Assembly: GCA_015680685.1 (NCBI GenBank)
Contig: MNCI01013751.1
Span: forward strand, 172,469 to 236,468
DNA: 64,000 bases
Direction: 5' to 3'
From: Gnetum montanum
Taxonomy: Eukaryota; Streptophyta; Gnetopsida; Gnetales; Gnetaceae
The translations under genes were made by a program, and so were the position numbers. Positions 45,358 to 55,504 of this stretch are shown piece by piece; positions within the stretch are counted from its first letter, which is position 1; the number at the start of each line of letters is the position of its first letter. The notes under the pieces were generated by a model. It had not been told where the DNA came from. It worked only from the letters and a program-made list of their open reading frames with translations, and did no database searches.

Positions 45358-48300
45358 ATGCTGCCAAAGAGAACTAAAGCTAAAGGATCATTACAACCAA
45401 GGGAAAAGAGACCCAAAGGAAAAGGAAGAGGAGGAGGCATAGATCAAACTCTTCCGATGGAGCAAGAGGCACAATCATATTTAATCCATCAGCCCACACC
45501 TGCAACATGACAACCTACGCAAGTAGAAGCTAATACACTGCCAACCCAAGAACAAGGACAACACCTCATGCTCTCCAATGAGCGTACATAGGCCATAAAA
45601 GAGAAGTCTATCATGTCCACTATGATAGAGGAACTCAATTTTTGGCCATTCATGGAGCTTGCACCTATAGAGATTCACGAACAATTCCAAGCCTTACCAC
45701 TCTAGCCAACCATCTCAAGTAATGATAAGTGGTATTTGAAGGAAGTCCGTCAATTCTAGTAGAATAAGCAAGATGATGTCATATTAAAGACTAAGGGAGT
45801 AACATTGCCATATTCAGTAGAATTGCAAAGGCAATAACTATACCAAATGTTGGGGCCAACATCACTCAAATATCCACAAGGCCCAACACAAATGCACAAA
45901 ATCTATGGTTGCAAAGTGTATATGGAACTATAGAAATAAAATATATCATATTATCCATTGTAGAGAAGGTATACTTCAAAATTGGAACACACAATATCTT
46001 CCCAATTAAAAGACTTAATAGAATTTTCACATATGCTACTAGATGAAGTGTTATCTTGATGGAAAAATTCCAAGCCAATATTATCCATCTATGAGGCTCA
46101 AAGATAAGAAGACAAGGAAATCCACTCTTCCATTCCCTTGTCTTATTAGAAAGTTACGCAAATAAGCAAAAAGTTTGGATTATAGCAATGATGTTCTTTG
46201 AAAAGCCCAAAATGCATCATATGCAAAAATCTCCAAGCTGATGCCATCCAAGAAAGATTAAGTAGAGAAACTAGCAAGCACTAATGCTAAAGTAGGATTA
46301 ACACCAACAACAAACATTCCAATAATAGTCACATAATAGGTAGAACCTAGTGGATCAACTTAAGTTGTAGAAAAAGTAGGATAGAATGCTTCACCAACAC
46401 AATAAGACTATAGAATTTCTATGATCCATCTACTACAAATAGAAAAAATAATTAGTTGGGGAAGTAGGAAAGGCTCAATCATGTATAGGATGAGAGAAAA
46501 TCCAAGTAGGCCTGCCATGTCCACAAGACCTACTAATGGTCAAGTATCTTTGCAAGTAGGAGAAGATGATGACTAGACATAACAAATTTTAGGGAACAAT
46601 GCATCATCCCACATGATGTTAGAAATTGGAGGAGCTACTATAGTGGTAATGTGATACCAAGATGTAGCTAGAGTAGAAAAAGTCATAACATGTCATATCA
46701 AAGAACCATTCAATGTTCTTGTTGTGCCATTAGTAGATATTTCTAGAGCCAAAGATGTAGAAACATTAGCCTAAACATCACGAAAGAAAATAATGTCCCT
46801 TGTCGAACATGAAGACATATTGAAGAGATTGCTATAGATAGGACAAGTCATGAAAAATATTTTTGATATCCCTAATGATATCACTACAGTATAGTTAGAA
46901 GTAATATCTACTAAAGTTAAGCTGGTCATGACACAAACTACGATGCAACATGCAAAGATGAAGTGGAAAGACTACAAGAAGAATTAGCTACATTAAGAGC
47001 TAAAAAACAAGACCCTACATGACACATTGAACCAAACTAGCTAGAATAATTTAAAAATGAAAAAATTAATCAACATATGGCCAAAAAAAAAACAAATGGA
47101 AATGGAAAAATAAAAGGTGGTGTGGAATGTTTCAGTAGTAGAAATAAAACAATTTTTGTAGAGAATTCAAGGTTGAAGGATATTGAAAAGCAAAAGAACA
47201 TACTTTAAAAATTATCCATAAGTTAAGAGAGTAGTTTACTAAAGTCAACTTGGACATAAGACAATTGACCTATGAGAACATAACCTTATTAATGGAAGAA
47301 GTACACGTAGTGTGACAGAAGTCAACCATTGAAATCAACGCATGAAAAAATAAGGCCAAGAAACACAAAAGGCATATGGAGCATTTCAGAGATCAAGTGG
47401 ACATGTACAAATAGATTAGTGAGAAAGAAATCTAAATGGCCAAAGCCAAGAATAGTTTTATCATTGATTGGCAACCCATCCTAGATAGTCTTTCCCATGT
47501 CCATAAAGTAGAATTGAAGAACATAGGCCTATAGATACAGGACTTGATAAAATATATGTGGTTAGCAAATCTCCATTGATGAGTCATGTTTTGGTAGGGC
47601 TCTGATATCATATATTCGATATTGGAGCCACATTGTTGGGTATCTAATATCAATGCTCAACCTCTGATGTTGGGGATCCGATATCGCTTCATTTGTGCTA
47701 GCCTATAAATACAACACTTAGGTGCATGGTTTTGGGGATATAGACGTAAAGAAGGAAATAGATAGGTAGTTAGAAAGTAACAAAATTCTATTACTTTATT
47801 TCTAGTGCATGCCCGTAGTATGATGTTAAGTGATTGTATGACATCCTTATTCGAATGTGACATGCTTGGACACATTACATGCTTGACAATAAAGATCGAG
47901 ATTACTTCCATCATTGCAACATCCACTTAGCTTTATTATTGTTAATTACTTAAATGTTTACTATTTTCCTTAGTTAATGTTTATCATTTATTACTCTTTA
48001 TTGTTTCTGTCATTAAGCAGAATGAGTATGACTAATTGTGAGTGCTTAAGTGTAGTTACTTGGTAACCCAGTAGTGTTATTGTTTGGTACACCCAATAAT
48101 GGTACACTTGGTAATCCCAGGGGTAGTTGCATGAAGTCCAAGGCATGTACAGAAGGTTAGGAATAGATACTCATCACACGTAGGCTAGTTTAGACTTTAT
48201 TTTCCATTGTTAATTATATTAAATAATTAATTTCTCTATTATCATTAGAAGTAACATAAGGTTGCAATAATATTAATTATCATATGCCTCACTTCGAACT

Positions 48301-48960
48301 AAACCATACACGACAAAGCTACCACTAGTCCAAGTGGAAAGATAGTGAACTATGATCAAGACATAAGAATCTAGATGCCACAACTAGTCCCATCCACAAA
48401 ATTCAATTAGATGGTGCGTGAATGCTTGTGATTCATATGGTTGGGCATAAGGGGTACCCACCACTCATCATCCACTATGCTAACTTATCCATGTTAACAG
48501 CAGGTAGAACAAGGATAGAGTTAGAAAAAAAAGTGGCTATAGTTTTTTCCATATATAAAAGGATTTTTCAGATAGGAAATATGCACAACAAAAGCTTCAC
48601 ATCACAAACTCTAAACTACGAGGAGTTAAATTTAGCTACTAAGATGACAAAGTTGTAGCAATAAATCTAATTAGAAGGATGACTAATTATCAAGAGTTGT
48701 AGAAGATGGCTAGAGCCTTTCAAGTAGAGAGAACATAATTTGCAACATGATATGTTAAGGTCAATAAAATGTTATTACAACTACCATGTCCCTAGGAAGT
48801 ACCAATGCCAACAAAAATTACTGAATCAACATGAGTGATACATGATCCTAAAATTGATGAGGAAAAGCTACCAGCATTGCTAAACAGATACCAGTTCTAG
48901 AAACCAAATAGAAAGGAAAAAGGTCAATGGAGAAGCCACTGCCACTAAGAACATGAAGGC
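45358..48960 (+). pseudogene. ORF2 of element 5, split by a solo LTR
   Basis: Starts MLPKRTKAKGSLQPREKRPK at 45358, aligning with ORF2 of element 2 at 13835. FWPFMELAPIEIHEQF and ISSNDKWYLKEV correspond to WPFSKAFTK and ISTSKWYVGE. TLPFPCLIRKL near 46120 is the PFPxLI block of the plant transposon-protein domain. From about 46800 the predicted chain is Lys/Glu/Gln-rich coiled coil. The second half is interrupted by an LTR at 47577-48470 and resumes (MLTYPC..RTRIELEKK) to about 48950. Many stops; a relic. Confidence 0.7.
47572..48475 (+). mobile_element. Solo LTR nested in ORF2, TSD TCCAT/TCCAC
   Basis: An 894-bp LTR (47577-48470), TGATGAGTCATG...CACTCATCA, is flanked by TCCAT (47572-47576) and TCCAC (48471-48475). 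There is no PPT or PBS. U3 carries GATATC/GATATT repeats; TATA box CTATAAATAC at about 47702. On removal, ORF2 aligns across the site with 16146-16190 of element 2. Confidence 0.88.
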
Positions 48961-49180
48961 ACTACATTAAGTTTTTTTTTTTGTTTTTGTCATGTGTGTC
49001 AATTATGTGTTACATGATAAGTTTGTAACACCACTCAAACAAATATGTGGCATTCATAGTAGAGTTATTCATGTATATACGTGTCATGATGTTGAGTCCA
49101 TGTAACCCTACAAGTTGTGAGAAAATCTATCCTCCTTTTGTTTGAACTTGAGAACTATTTTTCAATTAGTCATGGGGGTA
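48961..49180 (+). other. 3' untranslated region and PPT of element 5
   Basis: A T-rich untranslated stretch follows ORF2. The PPT TTAGTCATGGGGGTA at 49166-49180 is identical in its core to that of element 2 and abuts the LTR. Confidence 0.82.
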
Positions 49181-50057
49181 TGATGAAACACTTTTATATT
49201 GTGGACTATGATGGCATATCTATGATATTGTAAATGTGATATCATATCTCAATAGACATTATTGTAAATACAATGTAGTGACCATGGTCATGCCTATAAA
49301 ATAGGAGCCCACCATCACTTTGAAATGAAGTTTGAGCCTACCACTTAGTTAAGTTCTTACAATTTGTTTATATAAAGTTAGAGTTAGTTGTGAATGCCTA
49401 TAATGTGGTGAATTATAGTTGTATGAAATCTTTATTCAAGTGGATTATTCTTCAACATAATTTATGAATGGCAATAAAGATAGAGATTTTTCTTCATTAT
49501 TACAACATCTCACATAAAGGAAAATTACTTTTCCATGTTGTTTACTTTTACCATGTCATTTATATTTCCTAAGTCATTTAATATTTTGATGTTTATTAGT
49601 AAGGGGAAATGAGTATGACTAGTTTTGAGTGTAAAGTGTAATTTTTTGGTAACCCAGTAGTGACTTTTCTTGATTCACTCAATGGTAAAGCTACTTGGTA
49701 ATGTCAATAACAATTACATCAACCTAGGACATGTACAAAAAACTAGGAATGGATACTTATCACCATAGGCTAGAATAGCTTTATGTTTTCGTTGTACTTA
49801 GAAATAGAAATTCCATTCACTTTTACTATGTCTACACTTAGCATACTTAAAGCAAACCAACATTATTTTATCATATACCTCACTATGAGTTAAACCACAT
49901 GTTTTACATTTCACTAACTCTAACTGGGAAGACAATAATCACAAACTTTCTATCAACTTACTAGTATAAATATTGTTCATCTACGGATTATAATTTGGTC
50001 ATGCGTGAACACTTCTAACTTTTATGGTTGAGTGTTGGAATTCTCTACCACTCATCA
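49181..50057 (+). repeat. 3' LTR of element 5
   Basis: 877 bp, TGATGAAACACTTTT...CACTCATCA. Strongly similar to 35084-35952 from the first base to GAGTGTTGGAATTCTCTA near the end. A CAATAAAGATAG poly(A)-signal context lies at about 49472. Confidence 0.9.
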
Positions 50058-50062
50058 TTGGC

Positions 50063-51650
50063 CAAAATGTTAAGATTATAGCTAAGTATGGATGATGTTG
50101 ATGCTAATGTCAACATTAGTATCAACATCACCACTTATTGACCCTATCAAATAGCATCATTAACTTACATAATTGACTTGAAATCTTATCTCTAAGCCTC
50201 TCAAGCTCCTCAACATCATCTAGGTAGCATTTAACATCAATTTGGATGTCAAATGGGATCCCTAAGAGCTCAAAGTTGTAAATTAGGAAAACTAATGGAA
50301 AATTTGCTAAGTTTTGCTTAGACTCTAATGCCAACATTTTCAACACATGCTAAATGACATTCCTCACACTTTAAGTTAACATTTGATGTCATCCTTTGGT
50401 CTCACAAGCATCTTGACAACATCTTAACAGTATTCAACATCAATTAGGGCATCAAACAAGGCTCTAGAAAGCTAAAATTGACACTTGGAAAAATTTTGAC
50501 AAAATTTCTTTTAAGTGTTGATGACATTGATGCTGATGTTAGTGTTGACATCAATGTCATCTCTCTAAGTTGTTGAATTTTCCAACTGTAAATGTTAAAC
50601 TTGCCTTCATTGAATTCCAAATTAGCTTCGGGAAAGAGATACTTAACTTTGAGCTTGAATTTGGTAATTCTAAGTTGTAATTAGTAACACTAGGCATATA
50701 AATAGGAGTTTAAAATACAAATTCAAGACTAGTTTCTTGAGACCTTGAGCATTTTTTGAGATTTTAAGAGATCATGAGTGCATAGCAATCACCCTTATCT
50801 TCAACAAGCTTTACAATCATCTACAGCTTCCCTAGCTTCATCATTAGCATTGACATGTCATCCACATCAATCTTCCATCCCTAGCATTAGTAGTTAGCTC
50901 TTAGAAATTTTTCTATCTTTGAGTCATCTTCTAGAGTTGGAATTTTTCCACTCCAATGTCAATGGTAGAGTATTTAGTTAAAATAGCCCCATTTTGACCT
51001 AGAATTGATTCTAGATTGCTCCTACGACCTCTCCATCCATATCATCATCCACTAGAGCTTCAATTCACTTTTCCAAGCCTAAATTTTGCTCATGAATTAG
51101 GTTTTCATTATCAGTTTGATCCCACTTATGTTTTTGCTTTAACACTTGTAGTTTGGTCCTCCTTCTAAGGCAAACATTGATTTTGTTAGGCAATAAAGCA
51201 TTCTATTCTTTGGAAAGAGAACTAAAACCCTCCATCCATATCATAACCTCATAGCATAATATTTTATGCTCTTTTATGCACATTTTACACTTCATTTTTA
51301 TTCCATCTATCATAGTCTATTCTATACTTGGTTTATTTTTCTAGCATTTTATACTTAGTCATTTTTTCAGCAATAGACACTTAGTCATTTTTAGCATAAA
51401 ATTCTATGTTTTCATCATTCTATACTTAACAATAAACACTTAGCCATTTTTAGCATTAAAATTCTATGTTTTCATCATTTCCCTACTATTTTTGGTTCGT
51501 GTTTGGTAGGCTAAGTCCATATTCAATTAGAGATTCTTGCCCCATTGTGTCATCATCATTGACTTAGTGAAGGTTATATCAAGTTCAAAACTGTTTATGG
51601 CCTCAAATTGAGTATTCTAACACTTAGTTCATGGAGATGTTCTTGTAGAC
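50063..51650 (-). repeat. Right arm of the inverted repeat, outer part
   Basis: Reverse complement of the left arm: read on minus, it begins CTACAAGAACATCTCCATGA at 51650 and passes AAGTATAGAATAGACTATGA, AAAGAGCATAAAATATTATG, CAAACTACAAGTGTTAAAGC and GGTCTCAAGAAACTAG, all with left-arm counterparts in the same order. With 34591-35083 the arm totals about 2.1 kb against 2.2 kb for the left arm. Confidence 0.85.
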
Positions 51651-51791
51651 CTAAGAGGAATAATTTTGTAGGAATAGTAATATAGGTGCACCCCAAGATA
51701 TATAATCTAATTAGACCTTTATATCTTAGGATTGCCCACCAAAATTGAACCCATGACTTGAAGCTTTCAAATCAAGAGTATTACCACTAGG

Positions 51792-52059
51792 CATTATTAT
51801 ATTCCTCAGTAATTCTTTTAACATGAATCATTGCCTTACAATGTTGTAAAGTAGGAATGCTTGGAGCCATATAACAATTACATTTGAGACATTATTACAT
51901 TCCTTTGTAATTCTTTTAATCATTGCCTTTATGTGTTGTAAAGTAGAATTGCTTTGAACTATATAACAATTACATTTGAGGCATTATTATATTCCTTTGT
52001 AAATATTTTAATATGAATAATTACCTTTTTATATTGTAAAATAGGAATGCCTGGAACCA
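51792..52059. repeat. ~95-bp tandem repeat, three units
   Basis: Units start CATTATTATATTCCT at 51792, 51890 and 51982 (98 and 92 bases apart). Shared blocks are GTAATTCTTTTAA, TTGTAAAGTAGGAATGC and ATATAACAATTACATTTGAG. Unit 3 is partial at its end. Confidence 0.85.
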
Positions 52060-52968
52060 CGTAGCTTATTATAGGGTTATATAAGAACCTACAATGGCAT
52101 ACTTTTTATGTATCTACATTTGGTGATGAAAAGCAAATAGCCCAATATGACTACTAGTAGAAATTCATGATTGTGTCAATACAATATCATGTTGGCTAAA
52201 TGTCCTTCAATGTGATTATAGTTAAGGTGGACCATAAATATCCTACAATAAGCATAAGGTTGTTTCTTAGATCATATTACCTAGGTTCAAGCCTAAGACC
52301 TTGCTTAGTGGAATGATAACAATGAGGTGTGAACCTAGTGACAACACTCGATTTGAAAGCTCTAAATGCTAAGTCATAGAGTTCTAATTAGACTATATAT
52401 TCTAGATGTGTTTATATTATAGTTATTTCAAGGTCCCACTTGGCCACCCACCAAATCCTTAATGAGTATAAACGTAGAAATTGGGGGAGGGGGTGTTAGA
52501 ATCAAATTGATCCAGGACTATATGCATCTTGTGGACATATAGCCAACATATAACTTTTGTAAAACTTAAATGCAACATAACATTGTGTCAAATCAACATA
52601 CAACTTATGAGTGTTGGAACCTTGAAATAATTATAAAATAGGTACACCCCAAGAAATATAGTTCAACGAGAACTTTGTAACGTAGCATTGCTCACTAAAA
52701 TCAAATCCATTACTTGGAGCTTTCAAATTAGCATACACCTTATGACTTGGAAACCATAAGTCCTAAGGAGGAAAATTGAAAAGGCATAACCAAAACCATT
52801 AGAGCTTTCCTTTTTTTATTGATTTGGAGTTTCTCCTCTTTGAAGTACTTGTGCTTTGAATTTTTATGCTCTAATCAACGAAGCAATGCCTCATCAACTA
52901 TCACAGTTGTTTTGTATAACATAACAATGCTTCAAGAAAAAACTTGAGATTGTAATTCATATATAACA

Positions 52969-53110
52969 AAACTTGAACTTCCAACTTATCACATACAAAG
53001 CACTAATAAATTGAATTTTTAACTATAACAAAACTTGAAATTGCAACTTATCACATACAAGCCACTAATAAGTTAAATTTTTTACTAAAAAGGAGCACCA
53101 AATTGAATTT
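52969..53110. repeat. AT-rich tandem repeat of ~60 bp
   Basis: AACAAAACTTGAAATTGCAA, CTTATCACATACAAGCCACT and AATAAGTTAAATTTTT recur twice, with a third partial copy (GCACTAGTAAATTGAAATTT) beyond 53120. Confidence 0.7.
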
Positions 53111-53239
53111 TTAAGCGGAAAGCACTAGTAAATTGAAATTTTTACCGCAATCTCAAATGATGGTTTTGTTCTCATAAAATGTCTTAAAACTGCAAGGTTA
53201 TTTACAAGTTCTCTGTTTTAATTTCTCAGTTTGCGATCC

Positions 53240-53335
53240 CCTTTTCAATTTTCTTCAGCGACCAGTGAACATCGTGAGCCGAATCCGACTGCTTGAAAAA
53301 TTTGTGTGACCGGTGAACATCATAAGCCGAATACG
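53240..53335. repeat. ~50-bp direct duplication in the PPR promoter
   Basis: GACCAGTGAACATCGTGAGC and CGAATCCGACTG at about 53260 recur as GACCGGTGAACATCATAAGC and CGAATACGGCTG at about 53309. It lies ~150-200 bases upstream of the start codon. Confidence 0.75.
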
Positions 53336-53360
53336 GCTGTTTGTTTGCGACTTTGCGTAC

Positions 53361-53370
53361 ATAAAATAAT
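53361..53370 (+). promoter_or_regulatory. Possible TATA box of the PPR gene
   Basis: ATAAAATAAT about 107 bases upstream of the ATG at 53468; placement fits, but no transcript evidence is available. Confidence 0.3.
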
Positions 53371-53467
53371 CCTGCACAGGGGAGAGCTCAACTATACAGA
53401 AGCCGGATAGCATTTTAAAATCCTACTCCCCACCATTGATCGCGAATGATTGTAAACGATCAAAGCG

Positions 53468-55504
53468 ATGAATTCAACAACCAAGATCCGAACCACTGCT
53501 ACAAACCAGGTTTTCTGTGTTTTTGCACCAGGTATCTTTGTATTTTAAATTTTATCTGTTTTGGAATTCTGTAAAAATATTTTTTGTTTATGTCAAAACC
53601 TGAAATGGGATTCCGCTCTGATTTCCAACGTAGGGATTCATGGGTACAGAACCGCAACATCGGCTATTCATAGTGAGCGCCCTGAAGATGAGATTTTGCA
53701 TTATCTCAGAATCCCATCTGCTAGAGCAGACAAAGAAACAATGCGGAGGAGGAATTCTTCGTCGATTAGGGACCTGGACGAAAGGTTTTTGAAAATCCTG
53801 AAAATTTTTAAATGGGGTCCTGATGCAGAGAAAGCCATGGAGGTTCTGCTGATCAAGGTAGATCACCGGTTAGTGAGAGAAGTTTTGAACATAGATATTG
53901 AAATCGGAGTAAAACTGCAATTTTTTAAGTGGGCTGGTAGGAAAAAGAATTTTAAGCATGATTCAAGCACTTACATGCCCCTGATACGAAGACTGGCAGA
54001 TGCACGAATGGTAGGGGAAATTTGGCAGACTTTGCAACAAATGGTAAAGGGGGATTGTGACTTTGATGCAAGTATATTGTCTGAGATTGTTAGAATATTA
54101 GGAAAGATGAAAATGGTTGATAAAGGCATTGAAATATTTTACAGGATCAAGGCTGAGAAATGCAGGCCAAGTGTGTACGCTTATAATTGCATGATGAGTG
54201 TGCTGTTGAAAGCTGGACTTCATGAGAAGGTTCTTGAGCTTTACAAGGAGATGTGTAATGAGGGGAAATGTTTTCCAGATACTGTCACTTACAGCATGGT
54301 TATTGCAAATTTTGGAAAGCTTGGTGATCCTGATGCAGCAGTAAGAATGTTTGAGGAAATGAAAGAAAATGGTCTGCAACCCAATGAGAAAATATTCACA
54401 AGCCTAATGGGGTGCATGTTCAATTCCAACAGATCTGAAGAGGGTTTGAAATTCTTTAACGAAATGAAGAAACAGAATTGCATGCCTAATGTGTTCACAT
54501 ACACAGAGTTGATTACCGGTTTGGGTAAATTTGGAAGGGTTCAGGATGCATATCAAATATTTCAGGGTCTTCAGAAGAATGGAATTAAGCCTGATGCAGT
54601 TTTGTATAATAAAGTTATTGATATTCTGGGTGATGTGGGAAGAGTTGAGGATGCTCTTCAGATATTTGACCAAATGGAGTCCACCAAATGCATTCCCACT
54701 GTTGTGACTTATAACAGTATTATGGAAGCACTGTTCAAGGCAGATAGGACATCTGAGGCTTTGGAATGGTTTGAAAAAATGAAAGAAAAGGGTATTAAAC
54801 TCACTTCTTTTACCTATTCCATCTTGATTTCTGGTTTGTGTAAAGTGAAAAGATTGAAAACAGCTTTGAGATTGCTTGAAGAGATGGACGAGAAGGGTTT
54901 CCCACCTTGTCCAGCTGCTTATTGCAGCTTGATTGATGCTCTTGGCAAAGCCAGAAGGTTTGAAGCAGCTATGGAGTTATTTAATGAAATGAAAGAACAT
55001 GGTAGTCCCTCTAGCTCTAGAATCTATGCTGTGGTTATCAAGCACCTTGGAAGAGCTGGGCGTATTGACCTTTCTACTAAATTGTTTGAAGAAATGCAAA
55101 GGAGAGGATATGTTCCAGATGTCTATTCTTACAATGCATTGATGTCTGCCTTGGTCAGGGCAGGCATGGTAGATGAAGCTCACTCTTGGCTTAAGAAAAT
55201 GCAAGACAGAGGATGCTGTCCTGACATCAAGTCATACAATATAGTTTTACATGGATTGTCGAAAATTGGAGGACCAGAGGAACCGTTCAAAATGTTAGAA
55301 AGAATGAAGAGTATAGGTGTTCAGCCAGATTCAGTGTCTTATAACACTGTTCTTGGAGCACTTAGTAATGGAGGTATGTTTGAGGAGGCAGTAAACTTGA
55401 TGAAAGAAATGACGTCTAAGAAAGTTGCATACAATCTGATTACATATTCCTCACTGTTAGAGGCAATGGGCAAAATTGATGAGGAAGGAAATCCTTCACT
55501 CTAA
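53468..55504 (+). CDS. P-type pentatricopeptide repeat protein, At3g16010-like
   Basis: Organellar RNA-binding PPR protein; family members bind and process or stabilise mitochondrial or plastid RNAs. The 3' exon is open from before 53561, but its first ATG (53741) falls after sequence that still looks homologous to At3g16010 (EILHYLRIP). A two-exon model solves this: exon 1 53468-53531 (MNSTTKIRTTATNQVFCVFAP, then phase 1), intron 53532-53633, exon 2 53634-55504. That gives 644 aa, close to the 642 I recall for At3g16010. The N-terminus is basic/hydroxylated, as for organelle import. From about residue 131 there are fourteen 35-residue P motifs plus one partial, with no E or DYW extension, so no editing-deaminase role. 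The central block (EEMDEKGFPPCPAAYCSL) is nearly identical to what I recall of At3g16010. No stops or frameshifts. The exact RNA target is unknown. Confidence 0.93.
53532..53633 (+). other. Predicted intron 1 of the PPR gene
   Basis: Donor CACCAG|GTATCT and acceptor TTTCCAACGTAG|GG, 102 bases, T-rich. Exon 1 ends and exon 2 starts in the same phase (CCA G / GG ATT). It contains an in-frame TAA, so it must be removed for the upstream ATG to serve. Confidence 0.75.

Larger units (their letters stand above)
35079..50062 (+). mobile_element. Complete ~15 kb Athila-like element 5 with TSD
   Basis: LTRs 35084-35952 and 49181-50057 are similar along their length and share a U3 type seen nowhere else in the window. 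Flanking 5-mers TTGGA (35079-35083) and TTGGC (50058-50062) are a target duplication with one change. Interior order: decayed PBS, gag, protease, RT, RNase H, integrase (to ~43040), ~2.3 kb non-coding, ORF2 (45358-48960), 3' untranslated region, PPT (49165-49180). Two solo LTRs of the same family are nested inside. Without them the element is about 13.3 kb. The host inverted repeat reads through when the element is removed, which supports the boundaries independently. Confidence 0.88.
51651..53467. other. Intergenic region upstream of the PPR gene
   Basis: No coding seen. It holds a ~95-bp tandem repeat (51792-52059), two copies of a ~100-bp dispersed repeat (51682-51777 and 52638-52736, both starting ATAGGTGCACCCC/ATAGGTACACCCC and ending GAGCTTTCAAAT-like), AT-rich tandem copies at 52969-53110, and the PPR gene's proximal promoter with a ~50-bp duplication (53240-53335) and a TATA-like ATAAAATAAT at 53361. 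Confidence 0.55.

Noticed and set aside
53588-55204. Five antisense open frames opposite the PPR gene
   Set aside because: Shadows of a strongly coding strand; none resembles a known protein.
54977-55204. Possible separate antisense gene in the PPR 3' region
   Set aside because: No start context, no homology, and it lies wholly within conserved PPR motifs.
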